A stretch of 64,000 nucleotides of DNA from Kaistia geumhonensis (GTDB taxonomy: Bacteria; Pseudomonadota; Alphaproteobacteria; Rhizobiales; Kaistiaceae), in assembly GCF_030815145.1 (NCBI RefSeq), contig NZ_JAUSWJ010000001.1, positions 4,454,501 through 4,518,500 of the forward strand. The letters run 5' to 3'. Every line of letters begins with the position of its first letter. Positions within the stretch are counted from its first letter, which is position 1. The notes under the pieces are model-generated. The model was not told the DNA's origin and did no database searches. It worked only from the letters and a program-made list of their open reading frames with translations. A program made the position numbers and the translations under genes. Shown in pieces: positions 29,170 through 40,324 of this stretch.

Positions 29170-30285
29170 TTAGAGCGGCACGTTGGTGATCTTGCCGTCG
29201 TCGCCCTTCTTCCAGATCCACATGACATAGTCGGCGGTGGTGCGGTCACCCTTCGAGTCGAAGGAGAGCGGACCGATGACGGTCTCGAACGGGCCGCCCG
29301 ACTTCAGCGTCTCGGCGACCTTCTGCGGGTCGGTCGAGTTGGCCTTGGTGATGGCCTCGGCGATCAGCTGGACCGACGAATAGGAGTAGAGCGTGTAGGA
29401 CTCGGGCTCGAAGCCGGCCTTGCGGAACTCGTCCACGACGGCGACCGCGGCCGGGTTGGCGCGCGGATCCGGCGAGAAGGTGTTCAGCGTGCCTTCGGCC
29501 GAGGGGCCGGCGATCGAGGCGAACTCGTTGGAGACGATGCCGTCGCCCGAGAACAGCGTGGCCTTGAGGCCCTGCTCGGCCGACTGGCGGACGATCAGGC
29601 CGCCCTCGGTGTGCAGGCCGCCCCAGTAGATGACGCCCACATTCGCGGCCTTCATCTTGGAGATCAGCGCCGAGAAGTCCTTGTCGCCAACATTGACGCC
29701 TTCATAGATGACTTCCTGGACGCCGGCGGCGTTCAGGGCCTTCTTGGTCTCGTCGGCGAGACCCTGGCCGTAGGTCGTCTTGTCGTGGATGACCGCGACC
29801 GGGACATTCTTGAAGTTCTCGGCGATGTACTTGCCGGCGACGGCGCCCTGCTGGTCGTCACGGCCGCAGGTACGGAACGTGTTCCAGAGGCCGCGTTCCG
29901 TGAAGGTCGGGTTCGTGGAGGCCGGGGTGATCTGCAGGATGTTGTTTTCGGCATAGACCTCGGAGGCCGGGATCGACACCGAAGAGTTGAAGTGGCCGAC
30001 CACGAACTGCACGCCGTCGCCGACGAACTTGTTCGCGACCGAGACGCCCTGCTTGGCGTCGGAGACGTCGTCGCCGAGCACGACGACCAGCTTCTGGCCG
30101 AGAACGCCGCCCTTGGCGTTGATATCGGCGACGGCCTGCTCAGCACCCTTCTGGAGCTGCGCGCCGAAAGCGGCATTGGGACCTGTCAGCGGGCCGGCAA
30201 CGCCGATCTTGATGTCGGCATGAGCTGCGCCGGCGAATGCCAGGCCCGCTGCAAGCACGAGACCGGACATAAGGGACTTCTTCAT
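29170..30285 (-). CDS. livK: Branched-chain amino acid ABC transporter, substrate-binding protein
   Basis: A 371-residue periplasmic binding protein with a clear signal peptide ([20 protein letters not shown], cleavage after AHA). The family pattern [20 protein letters not shown] (about residues 27-46) and the [14 protein letters not shown] segment (about 140) are typical of Leu/Ile/Val binding proteins. It is the last gene of the livHMGF-DUF6867-livK run and has its own terminator. Ligand specificity (Leu, Ile, Val or broader) cannot be read from sequence. Confidence 0.92.
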   Translation of the reverse strand: MKKSLMSGLVLAAGLAFAGAAHADIKIGVAGPLTGPNAAFGAQLQKGAEQAVADINAKGGVLGQKLVVVLGDDVSDAKQGVSVANKFVGDGVQFVVGHFNSSVSIPASEVYAENNILQITPASTNPTFTERGLWNTFRTCGRDDQQGAVAGKYIAENFKNVPVAVIHDKTTYGQGLADETKKALNAAGVQEVIYEGVNVGDKDFSALISKMKAANVGVIYWGGLHTEGGLIVRQSAEQGLKATLFSGDGIVSNEFASIAGPSAEGTLNTFSPDPRANPAAVAVVDEFRKAGFEPESYTLYSYSSVQLIAEAITKANSTDPQKVAETLKSGGPFETVIGPLSFDSKGDRTTADYVMWIWKKGDDGKITNVPL

Positions 30286-30406
30286 CGATGTCTCCCGTTT
30301 CTACTGGAAGGTTCGCTCTGGAGCGAGTTCACCGGATTTGAGCGCGCCTTGACTGGCATTGTGCCGATTTCGCCGCAGCTGTCATCCGGATTCTGTGTCC
30401 GAACGG

Positions 30407-30787
30407 TCAAAGTTCCACCTTGGCAGACCCCGCCGGAAATCCTTGCTTGGTCCGCCAGGAAAACGCGCCGGTCCGTTCGTAAAGCCAGTAATATTGCCAC
30501 ACCATCTGGTTGGCCAAAGTATAGCGATAGGCGGTGATGCCGATCACGAGCAGCACCACGAGATCGACCAGCCAGAAGTGCAGCGAAAGCAACGTGCCGC
30601 CAAACAGCGAGAAATGGATGAAGCGGACGCCGAAGGACAGGATCAGCAGATAGACCAGAAGCGGCCTGAGCGGCTTCCATGTCCGCGCGCAGGCACGGCC
30701 GGTCATCCAGGCGCCGGCGCCGCCGAGGATCAAGGTCACGAAGAGGAAGACGAACAGCGACTGTTCTTCGTAGAGGATGCCCTGCAT
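30407..30787 (-). CDS. DUF6867-type small membrane protein of the liv operon
   Basis: A 126-residue protein with three hydrophobic helices (about 10-30, 42-63 and 70-90) and the aromatic motif MVWQYYWLYERTGAFSWRTK near the C-terminus. Genes of this kind sit between livF and livK in many Hyphomicrobiales. Its role in transport is unknown. It is 53 bases downstream of livF and on the same strand. Confidence 0.8.
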   Translation of the reverse strand: MQGILYEEQSLFVFLFVTLILGGAGAWMTGRACARTWKPLRPLLVYLLILSFGVRFIHFSLFGGTLLSLHFWLVDLVVLLVIGITAYRYTLANQMVWQYYWLYERTGAFSWRTKQGFPAGSAKVEL

Positions 30788-30840
30788 GGCTCAAGCTCCG
30801 GCTGCGGCGACACACGGCGGATGAAAGGCGAGGAGCACGG

Positions 30841-31574
30841 TCAATGCGCCCCTCCCTCGAGATAGGCGGCGCGGATCTCGGGCTTCTCGAGCAATTCGCG
30901 CCCGCCGCCCGACATCGTGACGGAGCCGTTCACCAGCACATAGCCGCGATGGGCCAGCTTCAGCGCGTGATAGGCGTTCTGTTCCACGAGGCAGACCGTC
31001 AGCCCCTCCGTTCGGTTCAGCTCGGCAATCGCATCGAAGATCTGCTTGACGATCAGCGGCGCCAGACCGAGCGAGGGCTCGTCGAGCATCAGGAGCTTCG
31101 GCCGCGCCATCAGTGCGCGGGCGATGGCCAGCATCTGCTGCTCGCCGCCAGAAAGCGTGCCGCCGCGCTGGGCGATGCGCTCCTTGAGGCGCGGGAAGAG
31201 GACGAACATCCGCTCCACGTCCTGGTCGAAATAGGCGAGGTTGTCGAGCGCTGCGCCCATCTGGAGGTTTTCCAGAACCGTCATGCGCGGGAAGATGCGC
31301 CGGCCCTCGGGCGACTGCGCGATCCTGAGCCGGGCGATCTCATGCGTCGGCATGCCGGTGATGTCGCGCCCGTCGAAGGTGATCGTGCCTTCGCGGGCCC
31401 GCGGATTGCCGCAGATCGTCATCATCAGCGTCGACTTGCCGGCGCCGTTGGCGCCGATGATGGTCACGATCTCGCCCCGGTTGACGTCAATGTCGACGCC
31501 CTTGAGGGCGATGATCTTGCCGTAATAGGTCTTGACGCCGCGCACCTGGAGCAGCGGCGTGCCGTTCGCGCCGC

Positions 31575-31578
<4 letters not shown>
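30841..31578 (-). CDS. livF: Branched-chain amino acid ABC transporter ATP-binding protein LivF
   Basis: One of two ATPases driving branched-chain amino acid uptake. The 245-residue protein has Walker A GANGAGKST (about residue 38), the signature LSGGEQQMLAIAR (about 144) and Walker B LLMLDEPSLGL (about 165). The start overlaps the livG stop by ATGA. Confidence 0.95.
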
Positions 31579-32479
<901 letters not shown>

Positions 32480-32480
<1 letters not shown>

Positions 32481-33868
32481 CAGCCATGGCCCTCCTTCAC
32501 GAGCGAACCGGAGATGGATTTTCGCTCGGTGAGGAACACGGTCGGCTCGCGGGCCGAGACGAAGCCACGCGGCTTCCAGATCATGACCAGCACCATCGCG
32601 AGCCCGAAGAACAGCATGCGGTACTGGTCGGGATCGAAGCCTTCGCCGAAGACCGCCTTCAGGAAATCGAGCTCGCGCAGGATCTCCGTGCCGCCGATCA
32701 TGGCGACGGCGGCGAGCGCGACGCCGATCATGGAGCCCATGCCGCCGAGCACCACGATGGCGACGATGACCGCCGATTCCATGAAGGTGAAGCTCTCCGG
32801 GCTGACGAAGCCCTGACGCGCGGCGAAGAACGAGCCGGCGAAGCCGCCGAACATCGCGCCGAGCGCGAAGGCGGTCAGCTTGGTGTTGGTCGTGTTGATG
32901 CCGAGCGAGCGGCAGGCGATCTCGTCCTCGCGCAGTGCCTCCCAGGCGCGGCCGACCGGGAGCTTGCGCAGCCGCATGGTGACGAAGGCGGTGAGCAGCG
33001 CGAGCAGCAGGATCAGGTAGTAGAGGAAGATCTTGTAATAGGCGCTCGACATCGGCAGCTCGAACACCTTCGCGAAGTTGTTCGGGGCCGAAACGTCGAA
33101 GGAATAGATGCCGAAGAAGGTGATCTTCGGGATCGAGGAGATGCCGGCCGAGCCGTTGGTCAGCTCGCGGAAATTGATGAGCACCAGCCGTATGATCTCG
33201 CCGAAGGCGAGGGTCACGATGGCCAGGTAGTCACCCCTGAGCCGCAGCACGGGGAAGCCGAGCATGATGCCCCAGAGCGCGGCGAGGATGCCGGCGAGGG
33301 GCAGCAGGATCCAGAACGAGAAGCCGAAATGGGTGGCGAGCAGCGCGTAGGAATAGGCGCCGACCGCATAGAACGCGACATAGCCGAGATCGAGCAGGCC
33401 CGCGAGGCCGACCACGATGTTGAGGCCCCAGCCGAGCATCACATAGATGAGGATCTGGATGCCGAAATTGTCGACCCATTTCAGCGAGCCCTGGAAGCCG
33501 AGCAGGCCCACCACGATCGCCGGATAGAGGAACAGGAAGACGAGGCCGACCGGCGGGAACCAGCGCGTGATGCCGGCTCGCACGGCGAGCGAGGCGGGCG
33601 AGGGGCCGGTATCGCTCGCCTTGCGGCGCGCGATCGCCGGCCAGATCGTGGTCGTCAGCAGGAAGCGGCCGAAGATCACGATCGCCACGATGATCGCCAC
33701 CGTTCCCCAGCGGGTGGTGATGACGAGCTCGTTCTGCATGTTCTGCTCGGTCTTCAGGCCGACCAGCGGTCCGAAGATGCCGAGGGCGATGACGCCGGCG
33801 AGGATGGCGTCCCTGATGGCGGCGCCGGGCGAGGAGCCCGGGCCGTTCGTTGCGATGCCGGGCGCCAT
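32480..33868 (-). CDS. livM: Branched-chain amino acid ABC transporter permease LivM
   Basis: Inner-membrane permease of 462 residues. The N-terminal 120 residues add two to three extra helices before the conserved permease core, which begins [20 protein letters not shown] (about 130). The core has [20 protein letters not shown] (about 157-176), the EAA-like region [20 protein letters not shown] (about 310) and [14 protein letters not shown] near the C-terminus. It lies between livH and livG. Confidence 0.94.
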
Positions 33869-33869
33869 G

Positions 33870-34787
33870 TCAGACCTTCTCGACTTCGGGTCGGCCCAGC
33901 AGGCCCTGCGGCATGAAGATGAGCACGATCGCCAGGATCGAGAAGGCGGCGACGTCCTTGTAGTCGATCGAGAAATAGCCGGACCAGAAGGTCTCGATCA
34001 GTCCGATCAGGAGCCCGCCGAGAACCGCGCCGGGCAGCGAGCCGATGCCGCCGAGCACTGCTGCCGTGAAGGCCTTCACGCCCGGCGTGAAGCCGTCCGA
34101 GAAATTCACGACGCCGTAATAGGTGAGGTAGAGCGTGCCGGCGACCGCGGCGAGCGCGGCGCCCATCACGAAGGTCAGCGAGATGGTACGGTCGACATTG
34201 ACGCCGAGCAGCGCCGCCATCTTGCGATCCTGCTCGCAGGCGCGCTGGGCGCGGCCGAGCGGCGTCTTCTGCACGACATACCAGAAGCCGGCCAGAAGCA
34301 CCGCCGTCACGACCCAGATCAGGATCTGCTTGTAGGAGATGGTCGCGGCGAAATTGTTCCGCTCCATCAGCGTGATCGTGCCGGAAAGGACCGGCGGCAG
34401 CGGCTTGTTGCGGGGGCCCTGCGCAACCTGGATGAAGTTCGAGAGCACGATCGACATGCCGATCGCGGAAATCAGCGGCGCCAGCCGGAACGAGCCGCGC
34501 AGCGGCCGGTACGCGACGCGCTCGATGGCCCAGTTCAGCAGTCCCGTGAGGAACATGGCGATGAGCATCACGAGAATCAGCGCGACGATGACCGATGAAA
34601 TGCCAAGCACGGTCGTGAACAGTAGAAAGAAGATCATCGCGATGAAAGCTGACACCATGAAGACGTCGCCATGCGCGAAGTTCACCATGCCGATGATGCC
34701 GAACACCATCGTATAGCCGATCGCGATCAACCCATAAATCGAGCCGAGCGTGATCCCATTGATCAATTGCTGTAGGAAGATTTCCAT
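33870..34787 (-). CDS. livH: Branched-chain amino acid ABC transporter permease LivH
   Basis: First gene of the liv operon, a 305-residue permease starting [20 protein letters not shown]. It has the family [18 protein letters not shown] segment (about residues 32-50), the ATPase-contact loop [20 protein letters not shown] (about 180) and [13 protein letters not shown] near residue 250. The start at 34787 is set by the conserved N-terminus; the open frame continues to 34892. The roughly 240 bases upstream, before the MFS gene end, should contain the operon promoter, but I could not pick a convincing -35/-10 pair. Confidence 0.95.
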   Translation of the reverse strand: MEIFLQQLINGITLGSIYGLIAIGYTMVFGIIGMVNFAHGDVFMVSAFIAMIFFLLFTTVLGISSVIVALILVMLIAMFLTGLLNWAIERVAYRPLRGSFRLAPLISAIGMSIVLSNFIQVAQGPRNKPLPPVLSGTITLMERNNFAATISYKQILIWVVTAVLLAGFWYVVQKTPLGRAQRACEQDRKMAALLGVNVDRTISLTFVMGAALAAVAGTLYLTYYGVVNFSDGFTPGVKAFTAAVLGGIGSLPGAVLGGLLIGLIETFWSGYFSIDYKDVAAFSILAIVLIFMPQGLLGRPEVEKV

Positions 34788-35025
34788 CTGCCGTGGGTCC
34801 CCGGTGCAGCGCGTTCTTTTCGGGGGCTTGATTCGGGGCATTTGCCCGGCCGGCCCCTCTTTGATCCTTTGGCTTACCAATTCGGCACGCACAAAACAAC
34901 AGCAGCCGCGGGGAAGCGGTCACGCCTGTGGGCGGAGGGGTGTCGGCCCGTCTTGCCGACAAACTGCATGCTGAAACCGGTGCGAAGCGTCGGCGCCCAA
35001 GTGGCTGATCCTGCTGGTCGAGCGG

Positions 35026-36279
35026 TCAGGCGGCGGCGGGCTTGCTGTCCGAGGCGCGCGGGTCGAGCGCGATGGTCTGCGGCGTCGCTTCGCGGAGAGG
35101 CGGCACGGGCTGGAAGGCGTCGCGCGGCACGTCCGAGACGCCCGGCCTGCGGCGCAGGCGATAGAAGATGTAGACGATCAGCATCGCATGCATGACGCTG
35201 GCGAAGGTGAAGAGCCCCTGCGGGCCGACCCACTCCATCGCCAAGGCTGCGATGATCGGCCCGATCATGGTGCCGATGCCGGACATCAGCAGCAATCCGC
35301 TGGCGATCTTCACGAAATCGTCCGGCGCGGCATAGTCGTTGGCATGGGCGACGGCGAGGCCGTACATCGGATAGACCATGCCGCCGAAGCCCGCGACGAG
35401 CGCGATCACCATCCAGGCCTCGGTCGGCTTCAGGACGGTGATGGTGCCGCTGATCAGGATGGCCGCGATCGAGACGCCGATCAGCACATAGCGGCGGTCG
35501 ATCCGGTCGGACAGGCGTCCGAGCGGCACCTGTGTCAGCGCGCCGCCCAGCACCGCGCCGCTCATGAGCAGCGCGATGGCGCTTGTCGGCAGGCCGATCT
35601 GCTGGCCGTAGACGGCGCCGAGCGTGCCGAAGGCGCCGTTGACCATGCCGACGGTGAAGCAGCCGACCGCCGCGACGGGCGAATTGACGAACAGGATGCG
35701 CAGATCGAGCTTGGTCGTCTTCAGCGGGCGCGGCGTCTGCGCCGTCGAAAGCGCCGATGGAAGGATGGCGAGCGAGTAGAAGATCGCGCCCAGCACGAAG
35801 AAATGATAGTTGTTCGTCGTTCCGGTGGTGATCAGCAGCTGGCCGGCGGTCGAGGCCGCGAAGTTCACCATCTGATAGACGGAGAAGATCGTGCCGCGGT
35901 TTTCCTTGGTCGCGCGCTCGTTCAGCCAGCTCTCGACGATCATCGCCGCGCCGGCGAAGCAGAAGCCGGAAAAGGCGCGCAGCGTGATCCAGGCATAGGG
36001 CGAGATGTAGAGCAGGTTGAGCAGGATCACGACGCTGGCGATCGAGGCCATGACGCCATAGGCGCGCACATGACCGACGCGGCGCACGATGCGCGGCACG
36101 ACGAGACAGCCGGCCACGAAGCCGACAGCCCAGCCGGTGCCGATCAGGCCGAGTTCGGCGGTCGTGAAGCCTTCCATCGCGCCGCGGATGGGCAGGAGCA
36201 GGCCATGCAGGCCGCCGGCGATCAGGAGAAGGGCCGATCCGATCAGGAGCGCGGCGACGGGGACGAGCTGCGATGCCAT
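35026..36279 (-). CDS. MFS transporter, YcaD-like
   Basis: A 12-helix major facilitator of 417 residues. The N-half has the RIVRRVGHVRAYG loop after helix 2 (about 63-75) and SWLNERATKENRGTIFSVYQ (about 117-136), a pattern seen in the YcaD group. The middle loop is short and the second half begins near ILFVNSPVAAVG (about 195). The cytoplasmic C-terminal tail (about 380-417) is Pro-rich. Substrate unknown; single gene. Confidence 0.87.
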   Translation of the reverse strand: MASQLVPVAALLIGSALLLIAGGLHGLLLPIRGAMEGFTTAELGLIGTGWAVGFVAGCLVVPRIVRRVGHVRAYGVMASIASVVILLNLLYISPYAWITLRAFSGFCFAGAAMIVESWLNERATKENRGTIFSVYQMVNFAASTAGQLLITTGTTNNYHFFVLGAIFYSLAILPSALSTAQTPRPLKTTKLDLRILFVNSPVAAVGCFTVGMVNGAFGTLGAVYGQQIGLPTSAIALLMSGAVLGGALTQVPLGRLSDRIDRRYVLIGVSIAAILISGTITVLKPTEAWMVIALVAGFGGMVYPMYGLAVAHANDYAAPDDFVKIASGLLLMSGIGTMIGPIIAALAMEWVGPQGLFTFASVMHAMLIVYIFYRLRRRPGVSDVPRDAFQPVPPLREATPQTIALDPRASDSKPAAA

Positions 36280-36477
36280 GGGTCGTTCACGTCTGGTCGG
36301 TCAGGTCCGGGCGGTCGGGTTCGGTCGTGTCGTCGATCGGCCGGAGCGTGCGGCCAGGCCTATCGGGGAGCGGTGCGTCGACACGCCCCTTTTCCCCGCG
36401 GGCCATGTCGAAATGATGGCGCCCATTGATGAAGATCGGCCAAACGAACAGGCTTTTTCTCGGCCGCCGTAAAGACT

Positions 36478-37323
36478 TCAGTGAGTTTCTTGTGGCAGCG
36501 CCGCCTTCAGCGCCAGAAGATCGCGCCAGACGAGCCGCTTCTGCAGCGGCTGGCGCAGGAGATAGGCCGGATGCAGCGTCGCCATGGCCCGGATTTGCCG
36601 CCGGCCTGTGTCATAGCCGAGCCATTGGCCACGCAGGCGGAGAATGCCTTCGCGCGTGTCCAGCAGCTCCTTCGCCGCGGCCCCGCCGAGGCAGATCAGG
36701 ACGTCGGGGTCGACGAGCTCGATCTGGCGGCGGATGAACGGACGGCAGATCGCCGTTTCCTCCGGCGTCGGCGTCCGGTTTCCCGGCGGCCGCCACGGCA
36801 CGACATTGGCGATGTAGACGTCCTGTCGGCCGAGCCCGATGGCCGCCAGCATGCGGTCGAGGAGCTGGCCGGAGCGGCCGACGAAGGGAACCCCCTGCAG
36901 ATCCTCCTCGCGGCCGGGCGCCTCGCCGACCAGCATGATCCGCGCGTTCGGATTGCCGTCGGCAAAGACGAGCGAGCGGGCGGTGAGGCGGAGCGGGCAG
37001 CCCTCGAAGCGCGCGAGCGCCTCGCGCAGCGCGTCGAGCGTTTCGGCGGAAGCGGCCGCGATCCGGGCCGCCTCGGCCTCCGCCACCCCGATGGTCGGCG
37101 TTGCGCCGGGAACGGACGTTGCGAACTGGGGAAGGGCAGGCCGGGCGGCCGGCATCGCCTCTGCGGGCACCGGCGCGACGACCGGCGCCGCGGCGGCAGG
37201 CGCGGCGAAGCGGTCGATCGCGATCTCGTCGATCGCCATGTCGACGCCGGCGTCGCGATACCATTCCAGCAGTGCCGCGAGGGCCTCGGCCGAGGGGGGA
37301 GAAGGGTCGCTTCCGGTCAGCAT
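36478..37323 (-). CDS. Uracil-DNA glycosylase, family 4 type, lacking two Fe-S cysteines
   Basis: DNA repair enzyme removing uracil. The 281-residue protein has motif [19 protein letters not shown] (about 132-149), [17 protein letters not shown] (about 173-189) and motif [11 protein letters not shown] (about 250-259). A Pro/Ala-rich region of unknown role fills residues 40-80. Family 4 enzymes usually hold a [4Fe-4S] cluster with four Cys; here only Cys109 and Cys193 remain, with Phe106 and Trp177 at the other two expected positions. It is probably an alphaproteobacterial variant. Confidence 0.87.
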   Translation of the reverse strand: MLTGSDPSPPSAEALAALLEWYRDAGVDMAIDEIAIDRFAAPAAAAPVVAPVPAEAMPAARPALPQFATSVPGATPTIGVAEAEAARIAAASAETLDALREALARFEGCPLRLTARSLVFADGNPNARIMLVGEAPGREEDLQGVPFVGRSGQLLDRMLAAIGLGRQDVYIANVVPWRPPGNRTPTPEETAICRPFIRRQIELVDPDVLICLGGAAAKELLDTREGILRLRGQWLGYDTGRRQIRAMATLHPAYLLRQPLQKRLVWRDLLALKAALPQETH

Positions 37324-37402
37324 GGCTCATCCGCCGCGTCCGCCGCAGCCAAACCCCATCCTATCCGGCCTGCCGCCGGACGACAAACCGGATCGGTGGC
37401 GC

Positions 37403-38398
37403 TCAGCTCTGCGCCGAGTTCATGACGACGAAGTCGCTGCCGGTCGCATCGGGATGCAGCGGCCGGTCGGTCGTGACCAGAACGTTGCCGGGCTTCATCA
37501 TCGACTGGATGACCTTCGTCACGGCGGGGTCGGTGTGGATGCGGAACAGCGTGCCGGCCGCGTCGCCTGCCTCCGCCGGGTCGCGGTCGAAGCCGATCGC
37601 GTGCCAGCGCAGATCGCCGTTCGGGCCGCCGTCGCGACCGAGGACATAGGTGTAGGAGCCGAAGGGCTTGTCTGGGAAGTCGATCGTGACCGGGCCGCTC
37701 GCGACCGTCTCGCCGTTTACCAGCACCACGATGCGCCTGTCGGCGCTGGAGACGACGATCGATACCGCCTGCTCCGACTCGGCGGCGTCCGCGCCATGCG
37801 GCTCGGCCGCGGCCTCGGCGACATTGGCCTGCTCCGCGGCGACATTGGCGAGGACGAGCCCGGAATGCGCCACGTCGACCGGCTCGTCGTGGCTGCCCGC
37901 GATGATGACCGGCGTTCCGAGCGTCGTGATGCCATAGAGCAGCGACGAGAATTTCAGAGGCAGGTGGACGCAGCCATGCGAGGACGGATAGCCGGGCAGG
38001 CCTCCGGCATGCAGCGCGACGCCCGACCAGGTGAGCCGCTCCGTGTTGGGCATCGAGGCCTCGTCATAGAGGCTCGAGTGGTGGTCGCGATCCTTCTGCA
38101 GGATGGTGAAGACCCCGGTCGGCGTCTCATGGCCTGCCTTGCCGGTCGAGCAGGTCGAAACCGCGATGCGGATGCCGTTCCTGTAGACATAGACGAGTTG
38201 CTGGGGGATCGAGACGACGATCGCCACCGGTCCCGTCGGCGAGCGTTCGGGATGCCAAGTGTAGTCGCCCGGCTTCAGAGACGTGACCTCCACGAGGTCG
38301 TCGGCCAGCGCCAGGCTGGCTGCGGCAAATGGAAGGGCGATCAGTCCGGTCATCACGACGCGGCGGCTGGGATGGTGCGGAAGATGCCGTTTGCGCAT
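37403..38398 (-). CDS. L,D-transpeptidase (YkuD domain), exported
   Basis: A 331-residue periplasmic enzyme predicted to form 3-3 peptidoglycan cross-links or attach proteins to the wall. The N-terminus has a twin-arginine-like signal (SRRVVMTG then a hydrophobic stretch to LALA). The YkuD domain spans about residues 55-165 and has the catalytic motif HAGGLPGYPSSHGCVHLP with Cys in HGCVHL (about 142). A further domain of about 150 residues follows, beginning near the SEQAVSIVVSS segment, with no recognised fold. The ATG at 38398 is taken from the signal peptide. Confidence 0.88.
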   Translation of the reverse strand: MRKRHLPHHPSRRVVMTGLIALPFAAASLALADDLVEVTSLKPGDYTWHPERSPTGPVAIVVSIPQQLVYVYRNGIRIAVSTCSTGKAGHETPTGVFTILQKDRDHHSSLYDEASMPNTERLTWSGVALHAGGLPGYPSSHGCVHLPLKFSSLLYGITTLGTPVIIAGSHDEPVDVAHSGLVLANVAAEQANVAEAAAEPHGADAAESEQAVSIVVSSADRRIVVLVNGETVASGPVTIDFPDKPFGSYTYVLGRDGGPNGDLRWHAIGFDRDPAEAGDAAGTLFRIHTDPAVTKVIQSMMKPGNVLVTTDRPLHPDATGSDFVVMNSAQS

Positions 38399-38552
38399 TA
38401 TCGAATCGCCTGCGTCGCTTAGGGGAAGGGACGATTGGCAGGCGGCGATTCGCCCGTCAATCGAGCGCTCTACCGACCATAGTTCGGCCATTCTGTCAGG
38501 GCGCCGATAGAATCGCTCGCCTCGCGCGGCTGCCCGCGCTACATAGCCGGTC

Positions 38553-39218
38553 ATGAGGATCGAACAGCCCAAAGGCGTCCGAGGCAGCCTCAAATGGATC
38601 CAGCGCTCGGTTGCCGAGCGCTGGCCGACTCTCGAGGCCCCCATCCTCGCGGCGACCGGCGGCGCCGCGCTGCGGTGGCGTTCGCCGCTCGCCGCCGACT
38701 CCTTCGCCGAATATCGCGACGAGGCGGTGCTCGGCCTCGTCGGCGCGCTGCACCTCGCCGAATCGCTGCATGCCTTCTGGCCGGCGCGTGGACCGCAATG
38801 GGATGCGCTGGCCACGACCGATACCGGCGGCATCGTCCTCGTCGAAGCCAAGGCGCATGTGAGCGAGCTGCTGTCGCCCGGAACGGCCGCCGGGGATGCG
38901 TCGCGAAAGCGCATCGACGAAACGCTCGGCGCGCTGGCCGAGCGGCTCAACGCCTCGCCACGCCGCGCCGACTGGGCCGATCATTTCTACCAGCTCGCGA
39001 ACCGGCTCGCCTTTCTCGACTTCCTGCGCCGGAATGGCGCCCCTGCATGGCTGGTGCTCGTCGATTTCATCGGCGATTTGGAAATGGCCGGGCCCAGCGT
39101 TCCGGAAACCTGGGACGCCGCCTACCAGGTTGCCTGGCATGTGATGGGGCTGCCGCGGCGCCATGCGCTGACGCCGCACATCCTGCATGTGCGGCCGGAT
39201 GTCAGGCCCCATGCCTGA
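38553..39218 (+). CDS. PD-(D/E)XK nuclease-like hypothetical protein
   Basis: A 221-residue protein found as a stand-alone hypothetical in many bacteria. Its centre has the sequence order Glu (EYRDEAVLGL, about residue 53), Asp (QWDALATTDTGG, about 84) and VLVEAKAH (about 93-100), which reads like the E...D...ExK core of restriction-like nucleases. No DNA-binding domain or methylase is attached, and no defence partner is next to it. It ends five bases from the convergent hydrolase gene. The nuclease assignment is from motif reading only. Confidence 0.65.
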   Translation: MRIEQPKGVRGSLKWIQRSVAERWPTLEAPILAATGGAALRWRSPLAADSFAEYRDEAVLGLVGALHLAESLHAFWPARGPQWDALATTDTGGIVLVEAKAHVSELLSPGTAAGDASRKRIDETLGALAERLNASPRRADWADHFYQLANRLAFLDFLRRNGAPAWLVLVDFIGDLEMAGPSVPETWDAAYQVAWHVMGLPRRHALTPHILHVRPDVRPHA

Positions 39219-39236
39219 TCGCCTCAGGCGGTCAGG
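39214..39236. terminator. Hairpin over convergent stop codons
   Basis: A 10 bp stem (CCTGATCGCC / GGCGGTCAGG, one G-T pair) whose three-base loop is the TGA stop of the minus-strand hydrolase. It spans the ends of both convergent genes. There is no T-tract. Confidence 0.45.
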
Positions 39237-40009
39237 AAATCGAGAACAAGCCTGTTGAACGCGTCCTGCTGCTCGACATTGGCGAGGTGGGCGGCCTTTC
39301 GGATGACCTCGAGGCGGGCCCCCTCGATCGTCGCGACCCATTCGCGCGTCTTGGCGACCGGAGTGCCCGGGTCCGAATCGCCGCAGATGGCGAGCACGGG
39401 GACCGGAATGAGCTCGAGGTCGTCGCGCAGGTCCATCTCCGCCAGCGCCTCGCAGCAGGCGGCATAGCCCTCGTTGGAGCAGCCGAGCAGCATGGCGCGG
39501 ATTCGCGCTACCGTCTCCGGCTGGTGCGTGCGGAAGTCCTCGGTGAACCAGCGGCCGATCACGGCGTCGACGAGGGCGCCGATGCCCTCGTTGCGCGCGG
39601 TCTTGGCGCGCCCTTCCCACATCTCGCGCGGGGCGAGATGCGGCGATGACGAGACGATCACGAGCTTCTCGACATGTTCCGGGCAGTTGATGCCGAGCCA
39701 TGCGGCGGTCATGCCGCCCTTCGAAAGTCCCACGACATGGGCCGAGTCGATGTCGAAAGCCTCGAGCACGCCGCGCGCGTCGCGGCCGAGCCGGTCGATG
39801 GTGTAGGGCGCCTCGGAGGGGGCGGACCTGCCATGGCCGCGATCATCGAAGCGCAGCACGCGGAACTGCTCGGAGAAGAAGGCGGCCTGGCCGTCCCACA
39901 TCGTGTGGTCGGCCCCGAGTGCGTTGAGAAAGAGAAGCGGCGGCTTGCCGTTGTCCGGACCGACCTCGACATGGAGCTCGACCCCGTCGTCCATAGCGAT
40001 GCGTGGCAT
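39224..40009 (-). CDS. Alpha/beta hydrolase, 3-oxoadipate enol-lactonase-like
   Basis: A 261-residue alpha/beta hydrolase close to PcaD-type enol-lactonases. The oxyanion region is LNALGADHTMW (about residue 28), RFDDRGHGRS (about 52) precedes the nucleophile elbow GLSKGGM (Ser about residue 95), the acid lies in ICGDSDPGTP (about 212) and the His in AAHLANVEQQ (about 240). No other protocatechuate genes are present in the window, so the PcaD reaction is unproven. Confidence 0.82.
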   Translation of the reverse strand: MPRIAMDDGVELHVEVGPDNGKPPLLFLNALGADHTMWDGQAAFFSEQFRVLRFDDRGHGRSAPSEAPYTIDRLGRDARGVLEAFDIDSAHVVGLSKGGMTAAWLGINCPEHVEKLVIVSSSPHLAPREMWEGRAKTARNEGIGALVDAVIGRWFTEDFRTHQPETVARIRAMLLGCSNEGYAACCEALAEMDLRDDLELIPVPVLAICGDSDPGTPVAKTREWVATIEGARLEVIRKAAHLANVEQQDAFNRLVLDFLTA

Positions 40010-40324
40010 TACCCTGTCCCTGCCGCAGCCCCTGATCCCTTCCGGCTCTTCGCCTGGCCGCCGATGATCGCATCATGAGCCCGCCGCCCGTCAACGTCTA
40101 TAACGCTTCGACCAGCCATTCGGATGGGGATACCGCCGCGCGCCGCCCTCGCATGGGCGTTTGGATGTCTGTGCGGCAAAGCCTGGCAGCACTCAGCCGA
40201 CTTTGCTGCTAATCTATTGATTCAACGGCACAATCGTCGATATCGGCGTTGAAATCAAGAGTCGCCTGCGAGACGATTTTAGCGTCCCGCGCGGACTCGC
40301 GAGAACCGACCAGACGAGGTGCCC
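40010..40324. other. Divergent intergenic region, 315 bases
   Basis: Lies between the start of the hydrolase gene (minus) and the usg-like gene (plus), so it should carry two promoters. The only structure I see is an imperfect inverted repeat, TTGATTCAACG at 40217 and CGTTGAAATCAA ending at 40258. No ORF in it looks real. Confidence 0.5.
40217..40258. promoter_or_regulatory. Imperfect inverted repeat upstream of the usg-like gene
   Basis: Arms TTGATTCAACG and CGTTGAAATCAA (one extra A) are separated by 19 bases in the otherwise quiet divergent region. It could be a regulator site or a weak hairpin; it is not followed by a T-run. Confidence 0.35.
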
